The notes: generated by a model not told the origin, from the letters alone. A stretch of DNA of 64,000 nt from Scytonema hofmannii PCC 7110 (GCF_000346485.2 NZ_KQ976354.1:620001-684000), one strand, 5' to 3'. Numbered from the stretch's first letter, positions 9,187-18,546 are shown. Program-made: numbers and translations.

Positions 9187-9585
9187 AGTTTCCGCCTCCT
9201 TGGCTAACTTGCTCTTTCCTGATAGATAGCAGATGAGCAAAATTGGTATAACAGCCGACGACTGCTTGTATCGTCCATCAAAGAAGGACTTTCGCACTGT
9301 CTAACGTCATTAAGCTCATCAAGACAAAACTGATTTTGAGTCAAAACCGGATCGGACCCGCTATTCACCCTTATGTGGTGGATTGTGAGGAAAAACTTTA
9401 CTAAAATTACTTAGCCTGAATATATTTAGCTACCATTAAAATATCTTAAAATACCTGAATGGCAGCAGTTTTCGCAACAGAAAATTGCAAATCTTTGAAA
9501 TTTGTAAAAGACTTCGTACAGCCGTATCGCTTGTGCAAAACGACAAACATTTGGTAAGGTCACCAGTGGCAATTATGAAAACGTT
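9187..9585. other. Non-coding stretch with no recognised feature
   Basis: I see no gene, clear hairpin or repeat here. It contains the upstream region of the DUF4440 gene. Confidence 0.5.
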
Positions 9586-9815
9586 ATGCCAAATTACTCC
9601 AACCAAACACCGAACTGGCAACCTCTTAGTAGACTGCCTTTGATTGCACAAATGATTGATGAGGGACTAGCACAAGCTTTAGCACAGTATCAAAACTTAC
9701 AACAGGCTCAAAACCCGTCCTCAGATATCAGATATTGGATAACCAAACCGTTGAACGAGTCCTGAAGGTATTTGGCTCCCAACAAGAATTTTTAGGGATT
9801 TATTTTTTTGTTTAA
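9586..9815 (+). pseudogene. Small frameshifted gene of unknown family
   Basis: An ATG at 9586 opens a 59-codon frame (MPNYSNQTPNWQPLSRLPLI, then AQMIDEGLAQALAQYQNLQQ) that stops at 9765. In another frame the overlapping stretch continues as LDNQTVERVLKVFGSQQEFL and stops at 9813-9815. The two parts together look like one protein of about 75 residues broken by a frameshift near 9731-9738. I do not know the family. The composition (helical, Gln-rich) is protein-like rather than random. Confidence 0.45.
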
Positions 9816-9864
9816 GTCCCAATTTTAATAACTTTAGGACTTACGCACTGTACAAATTGACAAT

Positions 9865-9967
9865 TATAGCAATCGCCAAAGCTGTTAGGACAAGTCGGGG
9901 GTATACGCCTTCAAAGCGCGTACATTGTAAGTTGATTGTTGTCCTAAGCTTCCTGTCCGTTGCTATA
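9865..9967. mobile_element. Second MITE-like element nested in MITE-A
   Basis: A 103-bp segment bounded by TATAGCAA and TTGCTATA, absent from the other MITE-A copy. Its arms continue imperfectly (AGCTGTTAGGACA against TGTCCTAAGCTT), giving terminal inverted repeats of about 28 bases. TA dinucleotides at both ends suggest a TA target duplication, as for IS630/Tc1-type elements. Confidence 0.65.
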
Positions 9968-10001
9968 TATGCATCAACGAATAATGGTCGTTTCAGGCTT
10001 G

Positions 10002-10027
10002 TAGGGGCGCAATGCCTTGCGCCCCTA
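10002..10027. repeat. Palindrome TAGGGGCGCAA-TTGCGCCCCTA, copy 1
   Basis: A 26-bp palindrome inside MITE-A. Related copies are at 35703-35728, 59499-59524 and 62401-62426. Confidence 0.75.
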
Positions 10028-10137
10028 CGGTAGGTGATGATAGTTCTCATGTGTTAAAAAATCAAACGTTGAGGCGCTAAAAATACCCAATTTATATCTA
10101 ATGCTTTCTGTCAATGCGTAAGTCATAAGAACTTTTT

Positions 10138-10659
10138 TTAGTAAGAAATCCCTCGGTATTTTCTAGTTAATTTTTTAGTAGATGGTTTGTGTTCATTAGG
10201 TAGCTGGGATAAAGGAAGATTGTCAAACTCACTCGGCTCTTTTACTAGGCTTGAACTGCCAGATTTTTCTTCATCCTTTGGAAATAAGTTTTGGATTAAG
10301 TTGTGAGGATAAATAGAGACTGTCAGTTTCTTCTGTGTTTGAATTACAGCCTCAGTTTCATCTGTAGCTTGAGATGAAAAACCAATAGACTCATGCGGCT
10401 CATAATTTATTATTTTAGTGTCGCCTGCTAACCGCTCTTCTTTCTCTTCGACCCAAACCGTCAGATATGACTGATTTTCTACTATTAAACAGAAGAGATT
10501 ATCATCAAGAAATTCTTGACAAAATTTGAGAGCTTTTTGACGATATTGTGTAGAAAAATCTACACATCTAGTTAAAATTTTATTCTTAAAAATAATTTTT
10601 GATGCTCCCTTGTAGGAAACACCTTGAACTTCTAAATCATCGAGGGTAATAAAAAGCAT
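10138..10659 (-). CDS. Conserved hypothetical protein
   Basis: A 173-aa soluble protein that I do not recognise as a named family. The N-terminal 90 residues look like a compact alpha/beta fold (MLFITLDDLEVQGVSYKG, LFCLIVENQSYLTVWVEE). The middle is acidic and low-complexity. The end TRKYRGISY resembles the short YRG(V/I)xY motif seen in several small cyanobacterial proteins (for example DUF4278). The gene begins 14 bases beyond MITE-A copy 1, which touches its 3' end. It has no membrane segments or signal peptide. Confidence 0.6.
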   Translation of the reverse strand: MLFITLDDLEVQGVSYKGASKIIFKNKILTRCVDFSTQYRQKALKFCQEFLDDNLFCLIVENQSYLTVWVEEKEERLAGDTKIINYEPHESIGFSSQATDETEAVIQTQKKLTVSIYPHNLIQNLFPKDEEKSGSSSLVKEPSEFDNLPLSQLPNEHKPSTKKLTRKYRGISY

Positions 10660-10874
10660 AGTAACAATCCTGCTTTATGGTCGCTACTCTCAAGAAACCA
10701 AGCTTAAAAATGCTCCCTGCACAAGCTGTGTTTTCGCTTGCAAGTCATACAGTGATATTAGTGAGTATAACAGTTCCCTAGTTATTTCTACTCTCTTCAT
10801 ACAAGGTTTACATTTAATAGTCACCGATCGCTGGCAAGGTAATAGTAAAGAGAACCATGACATCTTTAGTTTTT

Positions 10875-11672
10875 CTAAGTACCTCTACTGAGATAGTTAG
10901 TAATCTCTCTACAGTACTTGTTATGTAATGATGATATGCGAAATTCTTCAGTCCTGGGGAAAGGAACATCAATTGTCACGTCTGCAATGACTCGTCCTGG
11001 TCGAGCTGTCATAACCACGACCCGCTCGGACAAGTAAACAGCTTCATAAATATTATGCGTGACAAATACAACTGTCCAGTGCTTGTGACTCCATAAATTC
11101 AATAAGTCGCTGTTTAACTTACTGCGAGTCATTTCGTCTAAAGCACCAAAGGGTTCATCCATTAGTAAAATGTCTGGTTTAGTTACCAGAGATCTTGCTA
11201 TCGACACTCGCATTTTCATACCACCTGATAGCTCGCGGGGATATGAGCGTTCAAAGCCTTCTAGCCCAACCAAGGCAATTGCTTCTTCAATTGTCGCATC
11301 AGCAACCTTCTTGGGTATACCAGCCAATTTCAGGGGTAAGCGCACATTCTCCACCACGTTGGCCCAAGGCATTAATGCGGCTTCTTGAAAGACAAATGCT
11401 AATCTGTATAAAGATTCCTGATTTTGGCGCTTCGCTACAGTTGACATTTTTTTTGGAAACAAGTCGCCTCCCCACTGAATACTGCCAGAACTTTTACGAC
11501 TTAGTCCAGCAATCAGGTGAAGTACAGTACTCTTACCACATCCAGACGGTCCAACTATGCTAACAAATTGAGACTCACCAATAGTCAAGCTCATATCCTG
11601 TAAGGCAACAACGCCATTGGAATAAACTTTGCTAACATTACTAAGCATGATGGCTGGATAATTTATCATCAA
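10875..11672 (-). CDS. ABC transporter ATP-binding protein (nitrate/sulfonate/taurine/HMP type)
   Basis: A 265-aa ATPase of the SsuB/TauB/ThiZ group. Walker A is GPSGCGKST at residues 41-49, the signature is LSGGMKMRVSIAR, Walker B is ILLMDEPFGALDE, and the switch His is in VVFVTHNIYEAVYLS. It powers an importer whose other parts are nearby: a binding protein 31 bases upstream on the same strand (11704-12807), a second binding protein (15287-16408) and the permease (16531-17379). The binding proteins are NMT1/ThiY-like, so the substrate may be a thiamine pyrimidine precursor, but sulfonates, taurine or nitrate-like compounds are not excluded. Confidence 0.9.
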   Translation of the reverse strand: MMINYPAIMLSNVSKVYSNGVVALQDMSLTIGESQFVSIVGPSGCGKSTVLHLIAGLSRKSSGSIQWGGDLFPKKMSTVAKRQNQESLYRLAFVFQEAALMPWANVVENVRLPLKLAGIPKKVADATIEEAIALVGLEGFERSYPRELSGGMKMRVSIARSLVTKPDILLMDEPFGALDEMTRSKLNSDLLNLWSHKHWTVVFVTHNIYEAVYLSERVVVMTARPGRVIADVTIDVPFPRTEEFRISSLHNKYCREITNYLSRGT

Positions 11673-11703
11673 GAATAACCTTAATTACTGAGAACGACTT
11701 TGC

Positions 11704-12807
11704 CTAAGATTTGTAAGCTTGTACTCCTTTATTGACGAATTGGAGCGTAAATGCATCTTCATATTTAGTGGTTGATTTGAAAACTCCAGCCTCCACCATT
11801 CCGTCAAAAAAACTTTTCCAACGTTCCTTAGTCATGGCTCCAATACCTAAATTCGCTGCATCTCCACCAGTAATTAAGTTGTATTCCTTAATTTTTTTGA
11901 CACTATATGCTATCTGTTCATCTGTCATTTCTGGATTGTACTTTTTGATTAACTCGTTGCCGGGAGTAGGCTGCTCTAAGTAGTTATACCAACCTTTTAT
12001 TGATGCATCAACAAAACGCTGCACAAGTTCGGAATTGTTTTCTACCAATTCTACGGTTGTATCAATTGTAAAATTGTATGAATTGTAGCCTCGATCGGCT
12101 AACAGTATAACCACAGGTTTAAAGCCACCCTTCTTTTCTATTTCAAATGGTTCAGCAGTCACAATACCTTGCTGAATCATATTTTTATCTGCTAAGAAAG
12201 GTTCAATTTTGAAGTTGTAAGGTCGCTGTTGGCTATCTGTAAAACCGTACTTGAGTTTTAGGAAAGGCCAATAGGTTGCGCTGGCTGCGGAAGCAGTCAA
12301 AATTGGTTTACCTTTCATTTGTTCAAGTAAATCGTTACCTACGCCAGGGTGGGCAATGAGGACTTGTGGGTCTTTTTGAAAAATAGCAGCTACTGTAACC
12401 TTAGGCACTCCTGTTTCCACAGCTACAATTGCTTCACCGCCAGACCCCATGATTAAGTTTGCTGCTCCTCTCATTAGTAACAAACCAGCACTCATTCGAG
12501 GACCACCTTGTGTGATAGAGACATCTAGTCCGTAGTCCTTGTAAATGCCAGTGGCAAGAGCTTGATAGAAACCGCCGTATTCTGCTTCAGCAACCCAAGA
12601 AAGAATAAAATTGACTTTATCTAATCTGCTCTTTGCTTCTGGATCGACAGTAGAAACTAACCCACCTGATAGTGATTGGTTTCCACTGGAACAAGCTGTA
12701 AAAATGCTAGATCCAAGTGCCATTGATCCATATTTGATGAACTGGCGACGATTGACCGTTTGGATTGTACTTAGAGAGTTTTGCAGTCTAATCATTCGAG
12801 TCTCCAT
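11704..12807 (-). CDS. ABC transporter substrate-binding lipoprotein, NMT1/ThiY-like (copy 1)
   Basis: A 367-aa periplasmic binding protein. The N-terminus has NRRQFIKYGSMALGSSIFTACSS: a twin-Arg-like motif, a hydrophobic stretch and a lipobox (FTAC), so it is probably a lipoprotein. The mature part opens with VNFILSWVAEAEYGGFYQAL, close to NMT1/THI5-like proteins that bind pyrimidine precursors. GGPRMSAGLLLMRGAANLIMGS is the usual ligand-loop region. It is a clear paralogue of 15287-16408, and both end in KGVQAYKS. It sits directly upstream of the ATPase gene, probably in one transcript. Two binding proteins with one permease suggests a wider substrate range. Confidence 0.88.
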   Translation of the reverse strand: METRMIRLQNSLSTIQTVNRRQFIKYGSMALGSSIFTACSSGNQSLSGGLVSTVDPEAKSRLDKVNFILSWVAEAEYGGFYQALATGIYKDYGLDVSITQGGPRMSAGLLLMRGAANLIMGSGGEAIVAVETGVPKVTVAAIFQKDPQVLIAHPGVGNDLLEQMKGKPILTASAASATYWPFLKLKYGFTDSQQRPYNFKIEPFLADKNMIQQGIVTAEPFEIEKKGGFKPVVILLADRGYNSYNFTIDTTVELVENNSELVQRFVDASIKGWYNYLEQPTPGNELIKKYNPEMTDEQIAYSVKKIKEYNLITGGDAANLGIGAMTKERWKSFFDGMVEAGVFKSTTKYEDAFTLQFVNKGVQAYKS

Positions 12808-12868
12808 AAATCTTTAACTTAAAAGTGCATAGCGATCGCTCGAATTCATACTTCAATATATGCAACTG

Positions 12869-15094
12869 CTAAAATTTTATATGCCAAGTTTTAATTGTAC
12901 TATCTGCGCTGCCACTGACCAGAATCTTTTCATCTTTACTGATTGCAAGGGAGACAACTTGAGCCGAATGAGCTTTAAAGGCGCGAATTAAAGATCCTTT
13001 TTGTAAATTCCATGTCCTAATCTCTCCATCGAAGCCTCCACTAATCAGGATTTGTCCATCTGGGCTGATAGCAATTGAGGAAACAGAGTATTTGTGACCT
13101 TCGAGAGTGCGAAGCAATCTTCCAGTACCTAGCTCCCATAATTTAATCGTCTTGTCTAAACTTCCACTAGCAAGGATCTGTCCATTAGGACTGATGGCGA
13201 TCGCATCAACCCAACTTGCATGACCTTCGAGAGCGCGAAGCAATTTTCCAGTACTTAAATCCCACAGCTTGACTGTTTTATCTGTACTAGAGCTAGCAAG
13301 GATTTGATTATCAGGACTGATGGTAACGGCTAGAATCGGAGCTTGATTGAAAAGCGTATGTATTGGAGTGCCTGTTGCAATTTCCCATAGTTTAATAGTG
13401 TTGTCTGAACTACCACTGGCAAGTATTTTACCGTCAGAACTAATGGCGACAGCAGTGACCCACCCTACGTGTCCTTCAAGAGTGCGGTTATTTTCTTTAG
13501 TACTCAAATCCCATAGCTTGATTGAGTTATCAAGACCGCCACTAGCAAGGAGATGTCCATTGGGACTGATGGCAATGGACAAAACTGGATCTTTGTGACC
13601 GTAAAGAGGAGAACGGGCTGTTTTACCGCTACTCAAGTTCCATAGCCTAATCGCCTTGTCATGACTACCACTGGCTAAAGTTTGTCCGTTAGGGGTGATA
13701 GCGACAGATGAAACTGGACTAGAGTGTTCGCTCAGCGTATAGAGCAAAGAGACATCTTTCGTGGCTACTTTATTTGAAGCAGGTAATCGAGAGTAGTTGG
13801 TTACAACCAATACAACTAGAACACCAATAACGACTGAGCCAGCTAACAAAAGATAATTAATTCGCGAGCGCAATAAGTTCACTATTGAGTCTACGGAAGG
13901 AATTATTGGTAAAGTTATAGACCTCAATGCGCTATGATTGTCCTCTCCTGAGGTCAGTTTTACAGACCGAGAGTCACCCGTTAATTGAATTGCCTGTTGC
14001 TGTTGAGCAATTCGTTCCTTAATTGGTGCTACATCTTCATTTCTCAGTCTCAAGATTTTTTGATAACGACTTAGTTCATTCAGAGTATATTCACTGAAAG
14101 GATACTCTTGCTGAACTGCCTCTACTAATGCCTGCTCATACTGTTGTAAATTTTGATTGTACTCTCGGTATGGCTTCAAAACTTCATCTTCAATGACAGA
14201 GGTTTCTGTTGTCTCCAAACCTAGAGTTTCTCGTACATAGTCCAGCATCCTACGCCCAGTGGGGGAAATTTCACCGCGAATAGCGCAGTTTTCAACTTCT
14301 TTACGATATCTTAGCCTTGGATCGCCAATCGGTGCTTTAGCGAGAAAAATTCTATACCCCTGCTTAACTGCATATATTTCTGGCTTCATTGCTGGAGCAG
14401 CTTCCTGCACTTTCCGCCTAGCATACTCATGCAGTTCATCAATGGAAATGACGCTATCACCATCGAGATCTGCTGCTCCCGTGCTTATCCCCTCAACTAT
14501 ATACTCAGTATATATTGATAAATTACTCTTGTTTTCAAAAGAATATTGAGTGGAGGTTGAAGATGTGAGCACAGCTCTACCTTCTCGACCTAAATCTTCG
14601 CCACCTAACTGGCTTCTAATATCTATTGAGCCATCATCTTTTGCTAATAACCCTTCAGCAAAAGCTCCACTAAAACAACAATCCAAAACAATTACTTGTC
14701 GTTTTGAGCGGCTTTTACTCATATTTTCTTGCACAAAGCTAGCAGTAACAGCAGTAGACCTAATGAGCTCTCCCTGAGAATTTTTTCGAGTTCTGCGAGT
14801 TGCTAAGTAAAGTCTTCCACTTTCATCTTTAATCCCATGACCAGAGAAATATAGGAGGATAAGGTCATCTCTAGTACTATTTGAGAATACAGTCTCAATA
14901 GCTACCTGCATTTCTTGAGTGTCAGGATTAATTAAGCACCTAACCTCACTAAACTCTCCCATGTCTGGGTGTTCTAAAACTTGCTTTACCGCTTCCACGT
15001 CTTTTCTAGCCGCAGGTAATGAGGTCAAATCAGGTTCATACTCACTAACTCCGATTAGCAGTGCTAGCTTTCTCATAGCTTCCCAATCTATCAC
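12869..15094 (-). CDS. Caspase-like (C14) protease with transmembrane segment and seven WD40 repeats
   Basis: A 741-aa protein. An N-terminal orthocaspase domain (about 1-270) has the catalytic His86 in YFSGHG and Cys140 in LDCCFSG, so both dyad residues are intact. A helical region (about 270-375) of a type shared by many cyanobacterial signalling proteins follows, then one membrane helix near 413-433 (LLLAGSVVIGVLVVLVV), then seven WD40 repeats from about 455 to the end, each ending (I/V)(K/R)xW. It is probably anchored in a membrane with the protease and propeller on opposite faces or linked across it. The gene lies between two transporter binding-protein genes. Role unknown: stress-induced proteolysis, cell death or defence are all possible. 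Confidence 0.92.
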   Translation of the reverse strand: MIDWEAMRKLALLIGVSEYEPDLTSLPAARKDVEAVKQVLEHPDMGEFSEVRCLINPDTQEMQVAIETVFSNSTRDDLILLYFSGHGIKDESGRLYLATRRTRKNSQGELIRSTAVTASFVQENMSKSRSKRQVIVLDCCFSGAFAEGLLAKDDGSIDIRSQLGGEDLGREGRAVLTSSTSTQYSFENKSNLSIYTEYIVEGISTGAADLDGDSVISIDELHEYARRKVQEAAPAMKPEIYAVKQGYRIFLAKAPIGDPRLRYRKEVENCAIRGEISPTGRRMLDYVRETLGLETTETSVIEDEVLKPYREYNQNLQQYEQALVEAVQQEYPFSEYTLNELSRYQKILRLRNEDVAPIKERIAQQQQAIQLTGDSRSVKLTSGEDNHSALRSITLPIIPSVDSIVNLLRSRINYLLLAGSVVIGVLVVLVVTNYSRLPASNKVATKDVSLLYTLSEHSSPVSSVAITPNGQTLASGSHDKAIRLWNLSSGKTARSPLYGHKDPVLSIAISPNGHLLASGGLDNSIKLWDLSTKENNRTLEGHVGWVTAVAISSDGKILASGSSDNTIKLWEIATGTPIHTLFNQAPILAVTISPDNQILASSSTDKTVKLWDLSTGKLLRALEGHASWVDAIAISPNGQILASGSLDKTIKLWELGTGRLLRTLEGHKYSVSSIAISPDGQILISGGFDGEIRTWNLQKGSLIRAFKAHSAQVVSLAISKDEKILVSGSADSTIKTWHIKF

Positions 15095-15286
15095 TACTAT
15101 ACTCTTGAGGATGTTGGCTATGGTACGAGCACCTGTAACTAATATAATTGGACAAAAAGTTTCCAGATTCTGTAGAAATCCTTATAAATAATTTATCCCT
15201 ACCTACCAACCATAGCTACACAATTATAATTATATTTAAAATAATAATGTTGACACTAAGCGGAATGTGCCTTACAATTCTTAATC

Positions 15287-16408
15287 TTAGGATTTGTAAG
15301 CTTGTACTCCTTTGCCAACAAACTTGAGCGTGAACGCTTCTTTGTATTTGGTATCCGGCATGGAAGATTTAGGATCTGCTATAGTGTCAAAAATAATTTT
15401 CCATCGTACATCCGTCATGACGCCGATTCCCTTTGTCTCAGCATCGCCTGAATTGATAATGCCATATTCCTTAAGTGTTTGAAGACCGTAAGCAATTTGG
15501 TCATCGGCCATCTGCGGGTTATCTTTCTTAATGAGTTCATTGCCTGGAGCAGGATTGTCAAGATAGCTGTACCAACCCTTAATTGAGGCATCAACAAACC
15601 GTTGCACTAAATCAGGGTTAGTCTCTACAAGCTTTTTCGTAGTCTCAATAGTGGTGTCATAGGGAGTATAACCAAAATCAGCTAGCAGAAATATAACTGG
15701 CTTGAATCCGCCTTCCTTTTCAACAGCAAACGGCTCAGATGTTAAATAACCCTGCTGAGCAGAATTCTTGTCTGCTAAGAATGGTCCTATGTTAAAGTTA
15801 TAAGGGCGTTTTTGCTCATCAGTGAAACCATACTTTGTTTTCAGAAAAGGCCAGTAAGTTGTATTAGCTAAGGCAGATACAAAAATGGGCTTACCTTTGA
15901 GTTGATCTAAGGAGCTATTCCCAACACCAGGGTGTGCCATCAGAATTTCAGGAGATTTTTGGAAAATAGCAGCTACTGAGATTTTGGGAATTCCTTGCTC
16001 AATTGCTTTGATAGCATCAGCAGAATTGCCCATAAAGAAGTCAATTGCACCTCCCATCAATAACTGGGTACCGTTCACTTGAGGTCCACCCATTTTGATA
16101 GTAACATCTAAACCATAGTCTTTGTAGATACCAGTAGCAACGGCTTGGTAGAAGCCTCCATGCTCGGCTTGGGCAAACCAGTTTGTGCCAAAAGTGACTT
16201 TATCGAGTTCACTCTTTGCTGTCGGACTGATTGATGGGTTGGAGTTGGCACTCAGAGAAGTGGAAACACTAGAAGGTGTCTCACTATTATGAGAACAGGC
16301 AGCAAAGACGCTGGTACCAAGCATCAGTACCCCATATTGAATAAACTGGCGACGATTAAGACGATTAATGTGATAAAGTTTATTCCGAAGGTCTTGTATT
16401 TGGCTCAT
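15287..16408 (-). CDS. ABC transporter substrate-binding lipoprotein, NMT1/ThiY-like (copy 2)
   Basis: A 373-aa paralogue of 11704-12807. The N-terminus has NRRQFIQYGVLMLGTSVFAACSH, a twin-Arg-like motif plus a lipobox (FAAC). The mature part (VTFGTNWFAQAEHGGFYQAV, GGPQVNGTQLLMGGAIDFFM) is NMT1/ThiY-like. The ATG at 16408 (MSQIQDLRNK) is chosen over the upstream in-frame codon at 16450. It is divergent from the permease at 16531, with 122 bases between the starts, so a shared regulatory region is likely. Differences from copy 1 in the pocket-lining loop suggest a different but related ligand. Confidence 0.88.
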   Translation of the reverse strand: MSQIQDLRNKLYHINRLNRRQFIQYGVLMLGTSVFAACSHNSETPSSVSTSLSANSNPSISPTAKSELDKVTFGTNWFAQAEHGGFYQAVATGIYKDYGLDVTIKMGGPQVNGTQLLMGGAIDFFMGNSADAIKAIEQGIPKISVAAIFQKSPEILMAHPGVGNSSLDQLKGKPIFVSALANTTYWPFLKTKYGFTDEQKRPYNFNIGPFLADKNSAQQGYLTSEPFAVEKEGGFKPVIFLLADFGYTPYDTTIETTKKLVETNPDLVQRFVDASIKGWYSYLDNPAPGNELIKKDNPQMADDQIAYGLQTLKEYGIINSGDAETKGIGVMTDVRWKIIFDTIADPKSSMPDTKYKEAFTLKFVGKGVQAYKS

Positions 16409-16530
16409 ACAAGGGAAAAATATCAAAGACTCTGCTGGCAAATATACCACAAATCCATAATCGTATTGTCTCTACTAATTGATAGTTACAATTAATCAGG
16501 ACGGGGAACTTTTAGCGCAAATTTACAAAG
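16409..16530. promoter_or_regulatory. Divergent promoter region of the importer genes
   Basis: 122 bases separate the starts of the binding protein (leftward) and the permease (rightward). I looked for the conserved blocks of a TPP riboswitch and did not see them. No clear operator palindrome was found. The assignment rests on gene arrangement. Confidence 0.45.
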
Positions 16531-17379
16531 ATGACGGATATTGAGAGTTTTTCTACCAAGTATACTAGCCATCTTTCATCTGACCGACTTAAGCATTTCG
16601 CTGCTGTCGATATCGTAGCTCCAATAATTGTAGGAATGTTGGCATTATTTGCATGGGAAATTTTTGTTCGAGTAGCGGGTTTGCCACCTTATTTGTTACC
16701 TGGACCAATACTTGTGTTTAAGACGCTGATTAGTGACTGGAACGAGTTGTTTCCATCACTAATAATCACACTGCAAATCACTCTTGTTGCTTTTTTTGCC
16801 GCAGTGATTTCAGGACTACTCATTTCTATTTTGTTTACTCAAAATAAGTGGATTGAAAGAAGTTTTTTCCCATATGCGGTCATTTTACAGACAACTCCCA
16901 TCGTCGCGATCGCACCTCTAATTATTATATGGCTGCGAAATAATACCTTTGCTGCCTTGGTTGTCTGCGCTTGGATAGTAGCATTTTTTCCCATTCTCTC
17001 CAGTACGACTTTGGGACTGAATAGCACCGAGCGCAATCTGACAAACGTATTTCGATTGTACAAAGCTTCACGTTGGCAGACTTTACTCTACTTGCGCTTG
17101 CCCAGTGCTATGCCCTATTTTTTAGAAGGTTTACGAATCAGTGGGGGTTTATCCCTGATTGGTGCTGTAGTGGCAGAATTTGTAGCAGGAACAGGCGGAG
17201 CCAAATCGGGGATAGCTTATCAGATTTTAATCTCAAGCTACAATCTACAAGTTCCTCGAATGTTTGCGGCATTATTTATGACAACTTGTACGGGAATTTT
17301 TATCTTTGTGGCTTTAACCTCGATCTCTGATTTTATACTGCGTAACTGGCATGAAAGCGCTATCAGAAACAAAGATTAA
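16531..17379 (+). CDS. ABC transporter permease (SsuC/ThiX type)
   Basis: A 282-aa inner-membrane protein with about six hydrophobic helices. The EAA-type cytoplasmic loop that docks the ATPase is visible in LPSAMPYFLEGLRISGGLSLIGAVVAEF. The DIVAPIIVGMLALFAWEIFVR start and the PPYLLPGPILVFKTL segment are typical of the nitrate/sulfonate/taurine/HMP permeases. It is the only permease for the two binding proteins and one ATPase in this cluster, so it probably works as a homodimer. It is transcribed opposite to its partners. Confidence 0.9.
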   Translation: MTDIESFSTKYTSHLSSDRLKHFAAVDIVAPIIVGMLALFAWEIFVRVAGLPPYLLPGPILVFKTLISDWNELFPSLIITLQITLVAFFAAVISGLLISILFTQNKWIERSFFPYAVILQTTPIVAIAPLIIIWLRNNTFAALVVCAWIVAFFPILSSTTLGLNSTERNLTNVFRLYKASRWQTLLYLRLPSAMPYFLEGLRISGGLSLIGAVVAEFVAGTGGAKSGIAYQILISSYNLQVPRMFAALFMTTCTGIFIFVALTSISDFILRNWHESAIRNKD

Positions 17380-17396
17380 TGAGAATAGAAAATTTC

Positions 17397-18485
17397 CTAT
17401 TCTTGTGAGAAGATAATCTCCTTAAACCATTTTTCAAAGCGATCGCCTAACGCTTCCAAAGAAAATTCCGTTTCGGCTTGTTGACGACAAGAGTGACGAT
17501 TGATTTCATTGATACGTTGTGTTGCATCTACCAACCCAGCAACACTATCAGGTTCTACCAAAAATCCTGTTTTGCCATGTTGAATAATTTCTGTGGGTCC
17601 GCCGCGACGATAAGAAATCACTGGGACTCCACAAGCAAGTGCTTCTATTGCTACATTTCCAAATGCTTCCACCCAATGCGGTGTCATTAATAACGCTTGG
17701 CACTCACGGACGACTTGCTGCAATTCTGTAGTTGATAAAAATCCCAGATATTCAAAAGGTGTATTGGGAAAATCTTGACAAATCTGCTGCCAATATGATT
17801 CATCTTGGATTTTACCCATAATCTTTAAGGGAATATTAGTAATTTTCGCTACAGCCACTGCATCTTCCAATCCTTTTTCTGAGGAAATGCGACCTATCCA
17901 GGCTAATTGTTGCTTTGGTTGACTGCAAAACTGATAGAGCGATAAATCAACGCCGTTACTCAAACAAATGATTGGTGGGGTTAGTTCAGTAAAAGTAGTT
18001 GCTTGTGCAAGGCTATGAAAGCCAAGTGTACCGGGAAACTGCTTTGCCACTTGAGCAATAATTTGGTCTTGAGCATTATTCAGGGAACCCATGCTCACCA
18101 AATGAGCGATAGGACGTTTAAAAAAAGGCGTCAGGTAGAAAGGTAACCAATCGTAAGCAAAATTCACAATTAAATCGTAATCGTCCTGAACCTGACGAGC
18201 ATAGTCCCACATATTCGCCAATACAGAATTCTCCGGCATGGTAATCGGGGCTGTGCGTTCTTGGCTTTGAGCTATGATTTGTAAATTGCCTGGAATTTGT
18301 ACTAGAGGAAAAGAAGTTCTTGTGGAACCTTCAGGGGCAACTATTTGCAGTTGATGACCTCGTTGTATCATTTGTTGGGCGACATTGTACAAGGTTAACT
18401 CCACACCGCCACCCAGTCCAGTACCGAGAGGCCCCACAGAAGTAGAAACAAAAAGCAATTTTAATGATTTGGCAGAAGCAGTCAT
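17397..18485 (-). CDS. Glycosyltransferase family 4 protein
   Basis: A 362-aa GT-B fold glycosyltransferase. The N-terminal Rossmann-like domain holds the acceptor loop (GPLGTGLGGGVELTLYNVAQQMIQRGH). The C-terminal domain has the donor-binding motif WIGRISSEKGLEDAV and the E-x7-E motif in EAFGNVAIEALACGVPVISY, followed by GGPTEIIQHGKTGFLV. The donor is a nucleotide sugar; the acceptor is unknown. The ATG at 18485 is chosen because the upstream frame to 18557 runs toward a heptamer array. Its 3' end is 17 bases from the permease stop (convergent). Confidence 0.88.
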   Translation of the reverse strand: MTASAKSLKLLFVSTSVGPLGTGLGGGVELTLYNVAQQMIQRGHQLQIVAPEGSTRTSFPLVQIPGNLQIIAQSQERTAPITMPENSVLANMWDYARQVQDDYDLIVNFAYDWLPFYLTPFFKRPIAHLVSMGSLNNAQDQIIAQVAKQFPGTLGFHSLAQATTFTELTPPIICLSNGVDLSLYQFCSQPKQQLAWIGRISSEKGLEDAVAVAKITNIPLKIMGKIQDESYWQQICQDFPNTPFEYLGFLSTTELQQVVRECQALLMTPHWVEAFGNVAIEALACGVPVISYRRGGPTEIIQHGKTGFLVEPDSVAGLVDATQRINEINRHSCRQQAETEFSLEALGDRFEKWFKEIIFSQE

Positions 18486-18546
18486 CAAATGGAAGAGAAC
18501 AAAACCAAAAACACACTCAAATACAAAGATATCACAAAGCGCTTCT

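Larger units (their letters stand above)
9835..10125. mobile_element. MITE-A copy 1 (carries a nested element)
   Basis: The ends AGGACTTACGCACTG and (reverse) AGTCNNTTACGCATTGAC-like sequence form terminal inverted repeats. The interior shares long stretches with the copy at 62335-62525, including AATGGTCGTTTCAG and AATCAAACGTTGAGG. No transposase is encoded, so this is a non-autonomous element. It is about 100 bases longer than copy 2 because of an inserted segment at 9865-9967. Confidence 0.8.

Noticed and set aside
16409-16530. TPP riboswitch upstream of the ThiY-like importer
   Set aside because: The conserved CTGAGA and related THI-box blocks are not visible in this interval.
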